DNA of 64,000 nt from Struthio camelus (lineage: Eukaryota > Chordata > Aves > Struthioniformes > Struthionidae): contig NC_090943.1 of NCBI RefSeq assembly GCF_040807025.1, positions 138,271,950 through 138,335,949 on the forward strand, given 5' to 3'. The notes beneath the pieces are model-generated. The model worked only from the letters and a program-made list of their open reading frames with translations. It was not told the DNA's origin and searched no databases. The stretch's first letter is position 1. Every line of letters begins with the position of its first letter. The position numbers were made by a program, and so were the translations under genes. Shown here one piece after another: positions 22,801-36,900 of the stretch.

Positions 22801-25800
22801 AAATAACTTTGGAGTGCTCCTTTGCTCCTGTGCTAACAGGGCAAGAGCAGAGAAATTTCTTGTCTGCATTTTCTGGAGCCCTGGTTATTTCTGTGATGGT
22901 TATTTTGTATGTTTTTCATCACACCTCCTTTTCATGCCACTTTTTGCAATCTCACTTCATATGATCAAGACTTATTTTCCTATCTGATCATTCTCAGCAC
23001 TTCTGTTTGACTTCTTATGTTTGGCAATGTCTCTTTTGCACTGATATTCAGGAGTGCTTATGGCAGGAGGAATGTGTTAAGTGAGGAACACTGCAGATCT
23101 GTAAATTCAGTGAAACTTCCAAGGCAGAGTAATGGCTTTTTCACTAATTAGCATTACAGGCAGGAAAGAAAGCTTTGAAGAGAGAGAAGGGAGGGGATGA
23201 GGCAATTTCATCATCAACAAAATCAAGGGGAAGAACTCAAGAGAAAGGATATCTCAGGTGCTGGGAGGGACAGAGCAAGCAAAGAGTTTGTGGGCCCCCA
23301 TTCTGGATGATATACTGAAGTGTCTGAGAAGAAACTATTATAAAGTGAGATGCAATACTCTTATACTTTAGTTTCCCCTTCCTGTAACTGTTTCCAATTT
23401 TGTTCTGAAAAATTTACTCCTTAGTATCCCAAAAGTGAATAAATACTAGAAATAGTATAACATTATAAACTGTTGATACAGTGTTAGATGACTACAGATC
23501 ACTACAGTTATAGGAAAGCATATTATAAAAGTACTGCATGAGCTTTACCATTATAGTTTTTTAAGGATGGTACTTAGAGGATATGATCACCTTTCACTAA
23601 TTTGGAAGCATCCAAGTTAGGAAATGGTAAATGGGGTCTTTACGAGGAGCAGTGGTGTTTCAAGAACTTAAATGTTGCTCTATTTCAAAGTTTATCTGTG
23701 TTGACAAAGTTGTACGAAAGAGCTATATTATCAGCCTTAAAATGTGAACAGCAGTTAACCAAAAACATAGAGATCGGAAGTACCTGAGAGACTAAAGAGA
23801 GCAATCTGATGTTACGGGGGCCTGATAAACTAAAAAAGTCTTCGACTGCTACAGCTGCTGTGGGATTCCAGATTGCTAGGCCTTATAAGTATGAGGAAAT
23901 ATTTCTGGTTTTGGATATCCTACAGTGTATCTGAACTGTCAGGTTGGCAATGGTTTTACTGTTGTTTCAGGTGATGCTATAGATAAACAAAGACTTGTAC
24001 TTTTTATTTGCTTTGAAACTATGATAGTCTGAATATCCATATAAGACAGAGCTCTGAGTGAGTTGTCAGGAATCCATGTTAGCTGGGCCTAGTCTGTCTA
24101 TTTGTATGTAAGGAGACAATTTAATGTGTCCTGGAGTTTGGGATTACAAAGCGCTCTCATGCCAGTTGACAGTTCCTGCAATTCGTGCCCTCCTCCTCCC
24201 ACGCTTCCATCTATGTCTGTGATCATCTATGAACTAGAAGTTACTCAGTGGCTAGTGCATTACTGCTCAATGCTTAAACCTTCATCCCATGCAGGCAACT
24301 CTATTTCCGTGTTACTGAACACTCAGACTTACCATGCTGCTAGCTGGTTAAGAGATTAATTTGAGTGTATCAAAAAATAAATGTTAGGTACGATGTTGAA
24401 ATCAACAGTGATTACAAATTCCTGGTCTAACCCCCAGCCCTACTGAAACCACATTAATCATTAATTCATTATTTCACTACTATTTTGCCCCAGTGAGTTT
24501 TTACTAAAGTTCAGACATTCACAATGGTGGCCAGGACTATGGGAGGGCCCAGAGCCAGGGGAGAGAAGGGGAAAAGTTTGTCATGCCAGACACAGATTTG
24601 GATTAAAGAAGACATGGGAAATGAAGGATTGAAAAAAATCTGAGAGGTGGATGAGACTGTGTATTTCCTCAAGGAAATGCAGAGTGGGAGAATAGGGTTG
24701 GGTGCAGCAAAAGGAGCTGTGCAAAGTCAGCATAACACCCACCAGGCTTGTGGGTGCATGCAGACCATGCACACCCTCTACCTTCCTATGCCAGTATGGC
24801 TGATGCAGAGGCTGGGTGAGGCATGAGCTGTGACAGGCAGAGGATCCTGGTGCTCTGCTGCAGTATGTCCAGATGCAGTGTTGGACTATGGTGCACAGGT
24901 ATCCCTTGTGATATCCATTTCCAACTTCAGTAAAGACTTCCCTACTTATTTTTGTTTGATAGTTGTAGACAAGGGGCTAGGTATATGCCTGTCAGTGTTT
25001 TCCTCCTCTTTCAAATGTTTGCATATGGGTACCTAGGATACCTGAGGTGTGTTTTTAGACTATGTTAGGTTGTTTTAAATAATTTCTTTACTCTTATTTT
25101 GCAGTAAGAGAAAGTTACTTTCAGAAAGGCATTTTTGTGTCTGAAATATTAGCTATGTTTGTCAAATGAAGGGAATTGCTTTGCAGTGCTGATTGTCTTG
25201 CAAATTTTTGTTAGCAAGCCAGATGGCTGACACTTCAGTGCCCAGTTCTGACTTCATAGTGTGCTTGCATCTTTGCATGCTATCTGCAGGTGTGATCAGC
25301 CTGTCTCAAAGGATATGGTGCAACTATACGTAGGGAATGATTATTCACTGTTCCTTCCTTAATTGATTGTGTATTTACTTGCTGTGATACAGTGTTTTCT
25401 GTGGGACTATTCAAGCTGTTCTATAAATGCAGCCTATATCTGATGCTTGAGCCTTATGATTTAAAAATGGCCTGGCAAAAGAGCAAGTGGCCTCTACTTA
25501 TTACCATCTGGGCAATGCAGATGGTGTTTCAGAAACTTGTGGGTTTGTCATTCATCTTTAAATAGACAGTGATTTAATTCTTCCTTATATTTATATAAAG
25601 ACTAGAATTAAACTTTTGTTAGTTCTTATTGAAATATGTTTTGCCTTTAGTAGTAGCAGATAGATCAGGTTAAAATTTAGGAATATATTCTTCATTGAAT
25701 AGTAGTTCAATAAAAATCACTTTGATCTTTTTTTTTTTGCTTTGGTATTGAAAACAACTCCCTACGCCAAACAATCTTAAACTCTTTTTTAAGAGGGATT

Positions 25801-28800
25801 TGAATATTTATTGATGCTGGAAACTAGAATTGTTTAGGCATAAAATGAGATTCCATCTTCTTTCCACTGAGGGTCTCTGGTGTCCCTCGGTAATCTGTGT
25901 TTGTTTAAAATCTCACACATTGTACAGTTACATTGGTGGAGGTCTTCAGAAATATCTACTATTTTTATTTAGAAGCTCAAAAAAAAAAATCTCAGTAACT
26001 TATGGTTTACAAAAACAAAAAGATAATAAAGTGTGAATGAGTAAAGGAAGTTTAGTAGGAGGGATTCTAGGTGAACTCTGTGTATGTGCACTTCTTCATC
26101 CACTTAATTGAAAAGACAGCCTTTCCCAGGCAATTCTTCAGTAAAATTCTTTAAATCTTTAGTAAAAAATACTTCAGTTTAAAAAAAAAACAACTAAATT
26201 CCTTTATCTCCCTTAAAAATCATAATAAACTATAGTTTCATGCCATAATCTTGCTCAATATAAGCTTCTGAGTCCTTCTTAACTGAAATAATTACATTAT
26301 TTAGATTAATGGCTGAATTGATTATATTTATATGTAAAAAGTAAGTATATGTTTCCATATAGAAGACATTAATTTATTTATACAAGGATATTCTTATAGT
26401 TCTTCAAAGATCCTCTATATCTTAAGTGTCAGAACAAGTAAAGTAACAGAAATAAGCAAAAAATTGCATTTTTTGCAATAGGAAAATTTTCCTATTCCAT
26501 AAATTAAAAATGAACAGAGAACAGAATGTTTTTTAATTGCTTTTTCTAATGCTATTTAGCTTCATACTGCAGAAGTCTGTTTACTGTATGTAAGTAGACT
26601 GTTGTTTAAAGACTGCTATTCAAATGTTGTTTGACAGGCAAAGAGTTTTTAGTGAAACTTCTGCATAGACCCCCTTATCAAGATTTTTTTTGTTTTTACC
26701 ATTTTTAAATTATTTTTGTTGGCTTTTTTAAAGGGCATGTTGGGTGATGAGATTGATTTAGAGATGAGAGATTGCAGAATTTCCCAGTTGGGATACCTAA
26801 TACATAAATGAGAGCCTTTTGCCTTAATTTCCCAAATGGTAATTTGGGGGAATAGTCTTGTTACTTGATCTGACTGCTGTAAGATTCCTGAGAAATTACT
26901 TACAGGCTAGTGACCTTTTCTTAGCTATTGTAAGTAGGTCAGGATGTAGGAAAATGCCTGAACGTCTCCAGCATTTGGAAATCAACACAGTTTCTTCCAA
27001 AAGGGTGCCACAACAGCTCTACTACTAGCTACTGGAAAAGGCACAAAAAGGAAACCCTTAAATCTGGAGCCTGCTCTATACCTGCAGAAGGGGTATAACA
27101 TGGGCAGAGGTTTAGAAGCCTCATCCACATTATGTCAGAGGTACAGCTCAAGCCTAGCAAAATAATATAAGGTCTTGGCCTCAGAGGACTGTGGAGCCTC
27201 CATTTCCTCTTTGACAGTCCCGTAGTCTTTGCCAAGAATTGCAGTGTTTCTCTGCTAAGTCATTTGAGAAATGATCTGAACACCAAGATTTCCCAGGCTG
27301 TTATGTTTCCTTGGCCATTTCTAGTTTGGGCTGGAATTAGTCAACATTTTTAGGACATATTCCTTATATATGTTTTTATGTTCGATGATGCCTTTTCCAA
27401 AAGTCATGTGGATTCTGTACCTAACTCTCATTGTGTTTGACACCCCTTAAAATTTTGAGGGGTTGAAGTTTAAATTTAATCTCAAAGAATTTTTAATAGT
27501 TAAACTAGTGTCTTGTTCTTGAAGGCCTTGGTTCATCTGAAGAGTTTAGTGGTTGCTAAAGGCTGTGAGTAGCTCCAGTGTGGGCAGTGGGTCTTCTCAG
27601 TATAGAGTGTGCTATTGAAGGCCTACGCATTTTGCTGTTGCTAATGCAGATTGATGTGTCTAACTTTAAAATGTTTACAGTTCCATTTGACCAGTGAAGA
27701 AGTAAAAACTTAGGATTCCTAAGTTTGTTTTTGTGTTTGTTTTTTCTTTTCCTCTCATTGCAGTTGTGTTGTTAATATTATAGTCTTCACAAGTACTAGC
27801 AGTTTGTCCTGGTGTAGCTACTTTAGCCACAGAAGTTCTGGTCGCAGTTTTGGCACTACAAAAAGCCCAGATCTGTCTGTCATCGGTGAATTCTTCCAAA
27901 ATTAAAATGATGATCAATTTTCCCCCTCCATCCCCTCACTTATTCTCCTGCAGCAAAGTAAAATTCAGTTCTAGTATCTGTTTTCTGAGAAGATGCATTG
28001 TGGTATGCTGGACAGTTGGAGTCAGGCATTGGGAGTGGAATGCTTGAACCAAAATTAATAAATAATGTAATCAGACTGATATAGGATGAGTCTACTATAG
28101 TTTATGTTAAGATAGTCAGGGCTGCAAAGATTTTAGTAGAGCTAGGCCTCATTGCTTTTGGTACTGGAAAAAAATTCCTATCTCACCAACTTTCAGAGCC
28201 ATATTTGTTTTGTCACTTTTTATTTACTGTAATTTCCCCTCATCAAACTAGGAATTAAATCACATCAAAGTGATATTTCAGCTGTGAAAGCATATCACAT
28301 ATTTTGATCTGAAGGTGGGGCCAGTTGGTATTTTGGGTACTGAAAACCTAAAAGAGGACAGATTCCTGGCTTAGTTAAGAACATTTACCCGCACTTTTAG
28401 TTTGCTGCTGAGATAAATGATCCATGGCTCTAACCTAGTTCATGATTTTGTTTATAAGTTTTTGCTTGTCTGTAGTTATGGCTGAATCTATAGATAGTTA
28501 TTCCAGTTTCCAGGTAGCCCACATGAGATTTAAGAAATAATACTCCATGCCTTAGGTATGGAATCCAAGTCTCTTCTCTGGTGCTGGCATTGCAGGGGAT
28601 ATCTGCAAACACTAACGACCGTGGGAAGAAGGTTTATGTCCTCCAGTTGATAACATACCAGTAAAATGGTACATGACTGAAGTCTTTCATGTCTTGGCAG
28701 TTCTCATATCCATCAGGAAATGATGGTACAGACTGGCTTGGGGTTTTATCAACCCCTTAAGAAGACTTTAGGTTCATACAGTCCAAGAAAAATGAGTATA

Positions 28801-30587
28801 TATCTGACAGCTTCAATGAAGAGGCTGTACAAGGGGAGAGCACAATGCCTAGATGGGTGATGTTTCCTTTTCCCACTCTGTCCTGTGCCTCCCTTCTGAA
28901 GAGAGAGAATGAAGGACAGATATACCACCATGAACACAAGCAAACAGCCACTCTCTTCTAGAAGGAATGTCACAAGGAAGTGAGCAGTAGTATAAACAAC
29001 ATCATATTTTTAGGCATTTGATGTCAATGCTAATAGTCTGAAATAGTATTTTTTTTCCTTTAATTTTATTTGGTTATTTGATTCAATCTGGAACTTTAGT
29101 TGATGTGTATATGTTGCTGGAATCATCATCAAAATGAGTCATTAAAATAATTAAAATGAGTCAATGAAATGAGTCATCAAGTGATAGAGAAGGTTACACA
29201 CGCCATCAGCTCTTGTCCCTATATTACACAATTGAGTTTTTGATGATGGGGTTAAAACTTCTGGCTGTCATGTTTAAATATTTCTTAACACCTCATGCTG
29301 CAATAGTTGTATTATCTAGTAGTGCTGAATGAGTCTCTGTAATTGAATTAACTTATTAGTCACAGAAGACAGAATCTGCCACACCAAAAGGGAACATTGT
29401 TGCTTAAAAATAAGTGTCTTTTGAAAAAGCTTTTGTAAGCATACCCTTGGGCAGAAATTATGATAATATCAGAGCTAGCTTTCAAAACCAGTAAGTATTA
29501 TGGGGATCTAATCTGTATTCCAGATCTGAGTTTATTTACATCTCACTTCTTGCACTGGTAAATTTTTTACTTATCTCAATTAAAATGGTTTGATTTTTTT
29601 GAGAGGAAATAATATTCTACTATGTAAATGAAACACTTAAACTTTTTAGGGAAGGGCATTATATATTGTGGGTATCTGTATAATGTCTGGCATAACTGTA
29701 TCTGCCTGTCATAGTTAATACATTTATAATTTAAAGGAAAAAGAATTATCATTATTTATTATGTATTAGGTTTTATTTGTCAAATACTGAAGATGAGAAC
29801 ATATTTCAGAACTTCTAATAACTGAAGATACTTTACTCATTTGAAAGGAAATTTGATAAGGTTATTATTATTTTTACTGACTGTAAGATTCAATATGAAA
29901 AGCTGAAATTTGCAAATTTTGGCACCAAAAAACTTTCATTTATCTTTCTCTTTTCAGAGTTACTGAGCATGTGGCTCGATTTCGTGTGCCTGTATGTAAC
30001 TTTAGTTGTCTACCTTTATAAAACCATCCTTGAAAATGTTGAACCTAGGTATTGGTATCAGGTTTTGGGCAGGTTGGACTCAAAGAGAAAATCTCACTTG
30101 TTTTGACCATCAAACCATCGTTTTGACCATCGTATTTCCTTTTCAGCTCCCAAACAGTATTTAGTGGTATAGACAAGCTTGTGAGAAAATATATTTTCAG
30201 TTCTTAGCTGATGAAGAAGAGGTTCAGACTGTTGTTCAAAAGTGCTGATAATAATGGCTCCGTAATTCAATATCAGATTAATAACTCAGCATACATCAGC
30301 TGAGACAGAATATTTCAGAGTAAACTTGTAATGGTGTAACTATGTCATTGGCGTATCATCATCCTCTATTCCATTTTTTATCATATACATTTTTTACCCT
30401 ATCATTTCTGGACTGACATTTAAGGTTGATGGGGCAAGTAAGCAACATGTTGAAGTTAAGTCTGTCATAACAGATATGCCATTTATACAGGCGGTATCAA
30501 GGGGCCAGGGTGCATCGATGGCTTAGGTACTTACAAAATGGGTACTGTAATACACAGGCTTTTTAGGCACTTGGACCAGGATTGAGG
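22801..30587. other. Anonymous AT-rich sequence
   Basis: No gene or interspersed repeat is recognised. Perfect or near-perfect palindromes occur at 26477-26496 (20 bp) and 27706-27726 (9-bp arms, 3-nt loop), about what chance allows. Three TGAGTCA motifs cluster at 29135-29176. A short direct duplication (TTTTGACCATC twice) lies near 30100-30132. Confidence 0.55.
29135..29176. promoter_or_regulatory. Cluster of three AP-1 motifs (TGAGTCA)
   Basis: Exact TGAGTCA heptamers occur at 29135-29141, 29157-29163 and 29170-29176, each within an AAATGAGTCA- or GAAATGAGTCA-like context. TGAGTCA is the consensus site for Fos/Jun (AP-1) and a half of the Maf recognition element. Chance expectation for one copy is roughly one per 8 kb counting both strands, so three in 42 bp is notable. 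It may have arisen by local duplication of a short unit. Function is inferred only. Confidence 0.3.
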
Positions 30588-31365
30588 ATCACAGAATCAC
30601 AGAATATTTGGGGTTAGAAGGGACCTCTGAAGATCATCCTATCCAACCCTCCTACTCAGGCAGGGTCATCTAGAACAGGTTGCTAAGGATCATGTCTAGG
30701 CAGCTTTTGAATATCTCCAAAGATGGAGACTCCACAGCTTCTCCAGGTAACCTGTTCCAGTGCTCTGTCACCTTCACAGTAAAGAAGTGCTTTCTAATGT
30801 TCTGCCACTGAGAGGGGTCTGGCCTCATCCTCTTTACATCCCCTCTTCAGATATTTATGCACATTAATGAGATCCTTCCTGAGCCTTTTTTTCTCCAGGC
30901 TGAACAGCTGCAGCTCTTTCAGCCTTTCCTCTTATAGCAGATGCTCCAGTTCCTTTATCAACTTTGTGGCCCTTCACTGGACTCAATCCAGTCGCTCCAT
31001 GTCTCTCCTGTACTGGGGACCCCAACTCTGGACCCAGCACTCTAGATGTGGCCTCACCCATGCTGAATAGAAGGGAAGGACCTGCTTACCCTGCCTTGAC
31101 CTGCTGACAACGTTCTACCTAATGCAGCCCAGGATACTATTGGCCACCTTGCCACAAGGGCACATTGCTAGCCCATGTTCAGCTTGGTGTCCTGCAGGAC
31201 TTGCAAGTTGTTCTCTGCAGAGCTATTTCCCAGCAGGTCAGCCCACAGCCTGTACCGGTACATGGCGTTATTCCTCCCTAGGTGCAGGACTCTGTACTCC
31301 ATTTATTGAACTTCTTGCAGTTCCTATCTGCACCTCTAGCCTGTTGAGGTCCCTCTGAATAGCAG
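30588..31365 (-). mobile_element. CR1 LINE, 5'-truncated and decayed, minus orientation
   Basis: It starts on the plus strand with the reverse complement of the CR1 3' terminus (ATCACAGAATCACAGAAT, then 'gggttagaagggacctctgaagatcatc'). It runs through the same segments as the copy at 21373-22210: C-terminal ORF2, then 'gtactggggaccccaactctgg' and 'gcacattgctagcccatgttcagc' blocks. It ends near 'gaggtccctctgaatagcag' around 31365. Many substitutions and small deletions break the frames, so it is older than the 21.4 kb copy and not coding. Confidence 0.88.
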
Positions 31366-33644
31366 GATGTAAATCCTGAGTCAGGCATCTGTACTTCCTG
31401 AACAGTGCCTAAAAAGTATTAGAACAATTGAAAAACACTGTCAGTCAGCAGTGAACTGCTCTAAGCTAGCCAGCAGGTCATGCTGAGTACAGAAATGCCT
31501 GCACCCACCTTCTCTGTGACCTAAATGAGAGTTACACAGAGGCATCCTCACTCAGACAAGGGTTCAGAAACCCTCTGCTGGGAATCAATCTCTGAATGTT
31601 TTATTTGAAAGATGTAGTGGAGATTCCTGATGACCTTTTCTATGATAGTTTGAGCTCTTGATGGAAGGAGAAGTCCTGGGTTCTCCTCACTGAATTGTTT
31701 GTGCATTTTTTATGAAATAATCATTAAATGCAAGAAAACATTCTCCTGGAACCATAAACTGTGGTCCCAGACAAATGGCCACTGCTAAGTGAGAGTCAGG
31801 CTTGTTTCGTCTTTAACTTTCTGCAGGACTACATGTCCTGCTGTCTTGCGCTTGGTGGTGCAGCTGTGCCAGAAAGTGAGCAACTCCTGCACCCGCTGCC
31901 TCCTGCTGTCAGGCTGTGCACTCAGCTGTGGGTGAGGGACGTGGGTTTTAAGGAAGCCAGTGGGGAGTGGACCCCACACCCACTTAAAGAAATCAAATCC
32001 TGACAGTGAGCATGTCAGTATGCTGCCTGTTTCAAGACTTTCAAAGAGCACCAGGACTGAAAAGCCCAGTTTCTGGCTCCCAGCAGAGCTTAGGAAGATG
32101 ATAGTACCCAATTACCCAGTGCTAGGTCTCAGGAAAAAGACAAAGAAGCTTGGTGGATTGATATATTCTTGTAAAAGGGATTGGATTATTTCATAAGCAG
32201 CATAAAATGATGGAGAAGGAAAGTTGCACCTATCTCCCATTTGCCCCCTGTTTTTTCTTGAGCAGGCTTAAGAAATTCACTGAGGAATGAAGGGGGTTTT
32301 AGCCTTTCTTACAGGTTATCCAGTAGAAATTTATACCATGCAACAAAATGCCATTTGTGCAGAGATTACACAAATTTGTTCCGTGAGTCAATTTCACAAT
32401 CTGTCAGTTCACAGGATACTTACCAATGGGAAACCTTTTCTTATATGACACGCTTCTATTTTAAAAGTGAATTACAATTCTGCAATAGAAAATCTGAGCC
32501 AAAAAGCTGCAAAATTTATTGTTGTGATCATACAGTCTTTCTCTGTGGACTTCTGAGTATTTAATAAGTAAAAGAGAGAAGATCCATCTTCTGTGGGTAG
32601 TACATCACCTACACAGTGATGGCAATCTTTCATTAAAATTCATTTCAGTTTGGCTTGTAAGAGCTGGGAGATACCATTTTCATGGGAAAATATAAATCCC
32701 TTTCCTCTTAAAGTGATAGATATCTTATTTTGAGCTCCCTGGAGAAAGCACTATGCTTTTAGTCTGGTTTTTCAACATATAGCAGAATGGGGTACTGGTC
32801 GCTAAGTAATATTTTTTTTTTCTCCTTTTCTATGAACTACTGAAGTGTACTGTTTGTAGACAGGCACATACAGAAGGAGTCATGCTTGTGAGTGACCGCT
32901 TGTGAGTGGCACTTCGGGCAGAAGAGGGAAGGAGAAAAAACTGGATTTTGAGACATCCAGTTTTCAAATGAGCCTTTTCAGTCACCTGAAGTTAGAATAA
33001 GATTTGCCGAAGTAAGGCAAAACAACACTAACAAGAGCCCCACACCTGAGAAAACACTGATAGTTTTACAGAAAAATTCTCTTTTATCTAACTGCTGATG
33101 TCAGAATATTTCAAGTAAATACATCCTGCATAAAATAATGCCTCAGAATGTTTCAAAAGACTTAAGGGAAGTTCTCCAAGGACTCTAATAGGCAATTTCA
33201 GTAATGCAGCAACGTTATATATTCTTGGCTTTTCTGTAAGGTGGAAGGTGATTTAAAAGACAGCTTTTTCTGTTGGCCTTAGTCTTCTATTAAGGAGTTT
33301 CTGCCTTCCTGGAAAATTGCTCATTTATATCACTGATTGATGTCTTCAGTGAATCACAGTTTAAAACCTAGTTCAAGGGTTAGATAATTCTTAGCGATAT
33401 GATTTAATATTTCCAGGCAATAACTTTTGCCTTTAAAATCTAAAATAAAGACATGTCTGAGGAAAGGGTAGGGCTCTGTTATTTTAGCAGCCACTACCAG
33501 AACAAAGCCCAATGCAATAGCCAGATAATTCTCTTGCAGCAAGAAGCAGTAAGGCAGGTAGCTTCTCCTGGGCCAGCGTTATGCCACCGACCCCTAGACA
33601 ACAAATAATCAGTACAATCACTAGTCTTGTTGAAGGGTGGATGT
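31366..33644. other. Anonymous sequence
   Basis: No gene is supported. A well-formed minus-strand acceptor and donor pair brackets a 58-nt block near 32418-32475, but all three frames contain stops, so it could only be a non-coding exon. A 69-codon open frame overlaps it on the plus strand (32355-32564) and is not recognised. Confidence 0.5.
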
Positions 33645-33955
33645 TACTTAAAAGAAGTGAAGGTTTGAAGGAAATTTGATAATAGCTTCAAATATGTGAA
33701 AGATAAATAGTTTAAGGGATAAATACACCATCCTATTGTAAGTAGGGCTAGAAGTAATAGGTTTAAATTATAATAAGGGACAATAATAGCACTGAAGTAC
33801 CAGAAGACTTTGCTTATAGAGGTGGGAGAGCATCCCATCACTGTGGGCTCTTCAGAATAGACCAGACAAGCATTTGTCAGATATGCCAATGGTGTGTTTT
33901 GGAGAGGGGTGATGTCTGATAATTACTTCCAGTCTACTTTCTATGATTTCTGTGA
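33645..33955 (+). mobile_element. Old CR1-like fragment, plus orientation
   Basis: The end of this segment reads AGACCAGACAAGCATTTGTC, then a decayed 'atgccaatggtgtgttttggagaggggtgatgtctgataa' block and TACTTTCTATGATTTCTGTGAG. This matches the 3' end of plus-oriented CR1 copies ('tagacaagcacttgtcagg...ctttctatgattct'). Upstream, the 'gggctagaagtaataggtttaaattataataaggga' run fits the preceding ORF2 C-terminus DNA of older subfamilies. It is heavily diverged and non-coding. Confidence 0.6.
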
Positions 33956-36900
33956 GTAGAAGGAGCTTGAGAACTGTCTGCAGAAAGAGTAGGGTCTGTT
34001 TTCCCTAAAAGCAGATACTAGAGAATGTGCTTCCCATTGTGGCAATGCTAGATCATCAACTCCCGCATAATTTAAGTAGGAGAATAGCAACACAGCTGCT
34101 AGTGGAAGGGTGATGAGGAAGACAGTGCCATTTCTCTGCTGTGCTGGTAAGGGGTACGCTTGCTCTGCTTTCACCTTTGCTAATGGAAGGGAAAATGTTT
34201 AATAGCTGCAGGCTACCTTCAGAGTTGATGATGAAGTGATTCCTTCATTCTCAATGTGAGTTCTGCAGGCCACAGACTCTGAAAGCTCAGCTATCACTCT
34301 GAGCTGTCAGCAGTTAGAAGTTAGCCTGAGTATACACCATCCACACTTATATAATGACTCTCAGCTGGCAAAGCTTTTCTGCTTCACAAATGTCCTTAAA
34401 GAGGCTTTTATTGGGCTTGAGAGTATTTACTACATGAGTATCTCTAGTATCATAGGGTATAGCTCTGAGCTGATAGTCTTAAAAATATTCTGTCAGTAGA
34501 AACACAATAGAAAAGTCTCTATATAGTAACAAGTTGTCATCATCAAATATATGTTGTTTCACTTAATCATGTATCTCTGAGATACTAGAGCGGTATGCAA
34601 AAGAACTTTCTTTACACATTCTATGAAGTATAATTATAGCAGTAACAGTATTTCTGTTTGTAGTCCCAAGTTAGTAGTAAATCTGCAGTTTCTGAAACTC
34701 TATTCAGCCACAGACGGTGTAAAAGATCTGTGCTATGAGACTCAATTTGCCCTTTCTTTCCTATTACCTTTCTTACATTACACATATCAATATTTCTAGT
34801 CTTTCTGACAGATGGATGTCATCTCCCTACTCCTTCTCAGTCAGTAGGAGTGCTTATTTTTCTTGATCTCTGCTGGCTTTTGTCCATGGCAGATATCTTT
34901 TCCTCAGTACGCTTATTGTACTTCTCATCTTTGACCAAAGTGTGTCTGGCCTAGAAAATAAGATGAATGGCAATAATAGCTGTACATATATGTGAGCCCT
35001 ATGTTTACCAAGGGAGGAACTAACAACAAATTAAATAAGTATCTTCAGGGGGCTGAATTCAGCAGTAGTAAAAAGTAATTGAACTCAGTGGAGATAAGAT
35101 GATTGAACCCAGATGTAATGAGAAGAAAAATAGAATTTGGTCCATTCAGACTGTTGTTTTTGTGATACCAGGCAGAAATATGTCCATGAATTCTGTTCAT
35201 GTTCATTGATACAATAATACTGAAATAGAACAAATGCAAATACTCTTTTCAAAGAAAAGTATAGGTTTTGTATCCTTAGACAAACATGCAAAAGATTTTT
35301 GGTTACTCCTTAGCTGTTCAAATCATTTCCATCTCTTTTCAGTCAAGTATACATCTCTGCTGTCATTCTAATTACCAGATCTGTGCAGGCCTGTTTTCTG
35401 ACTCCATGCAAATATGTTCAGTTTTTATGTCATGTCAAGGATCCTGTTCTTGGTTGAAATGTTATAGGGGTTGATCTAGAAAGACGTGCTATCCAAACTT
35501 AATCATATTACTAACAAAATGCTGATGTAATAAGATGATTTCAAGGCATGTTCAAACTAGCAATGGAACTACAATAGAAACAGAGAAAATGGATGCTCTT
35601 CTTTTTTCTAGTAAGTACTAAGCACAATGGAATGATGTTGCTATAACTTTGAGAATTTAAATTTGTCTGTAAATAACTCACAACCAGGCTTCTCCCCTTT
35701 ATTTGCATAATTCATTGGTCCCTCACTACCTTGTTCCATATCCACTGGGGTAATTTGCGTTAACTGTAGTGGACTTCAGTCAGTGAAAAATGAGTAAATT
35801 AGGATTAGTGACATCTTTAAGCTAGAGCTACATTAAAAGCTTTCAATGAAATTGAATACTGAGAGGTTGATAGAAAAGTTCACTGTGTGTGAATTCAGCC
35901 TGAAGTTAGAAGTTTCAATTGGTAAAAATCCCACTTTTCCCTTGGGCATTACTCTGGACCTCTTCCTTTAGATAGAGCTGTTGTTTCACCAGCTACTACC
36001 AGCTGCTTGTGCTATATCTGTGCCAGGCAGCCAGTGTGAGTTAGTTAAATGAGTGTAAAGCCTTTCCTGCTCTTGAATTTCACATGTCTCTACCAACTGT
36101 GATAGATAACTGCTGAAAAGACTAGCCAAAGATCCCTTTTGAAGGAAAAGAGACTGGAAAAAGAAGTGACTCAAAAGGAACTAGAGTGTTATGAAGATTA
36201 CTTTCCCACTATCTCCTTCCTGAAATAAAGATCTGGCTTGACTGTCCTGTTGGTCTGACAGAGACAGACTTCAAAAGGAAGTGAATTAGGGATGTTATGT
36301 CTTGAAGAGAATACACATATTACCTACTAGGGAACTACTATTTCTCTCAACATCCTATTTAGGGCATTTGGACTCCCAAGTGGAGGTTGGTATGTGAGCC
36401 ATGTAAACTTTTTTTCTGCCATCAAGTTGTATATCTCTAGGGTCTGTGCCTGTAGCATAACTGTTTTGACCACCATTGCCGTTTTGCAGTGGGTCATATT
36501 CTTAATAACTTGATTAAATCTAGCTATAATCTGTTCAAAAGTTTGTTAGAGTTTGGTAATTAATTATTTATCTCAACTGAAATTCTTACCTTGGCAGTTT
36601 GCATGTTATTACGTTTACTTCTTCTAAACTTTGTAGTTTAGAACTCTGCATGGTGTTTTAATAGAAAGTATTTTGTATTTGTTCCCCATATTTATATGGC
36701 TGAAAACATGTTCATTTGCCTTATCTTAGCGGTATTAAGTTCTGTGTAATAAATTACATTATTTATGAATGTTATGCACTGAGTCAGCTGTGGAAGTGTG
36801 AGCCAAGAGCAAGTTAAAATTTTACATTGGGATAAAATGTCGTGAAACACATGCCAAAAAATATGATCTATTCTTCTAGAATCTGGGCTGATTCTTTAGA

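Noticed and set aside
32355..32564. 69-codon plus-strand frame and an overlapping 58-nt splice-bracketed block on the minus strand
   Set aside because: The minus-strand block has stops in every frame and the plus-strand frame lacks splice or family support. At most it is a non-coding exon.
36590..36651. Minus-strand ATG with 20 codons and a GTAAGA donor
   Set aside because: Too short. It could be joined to the 38085-38218 candidate only if an acceptor gave the right phase, and none does.
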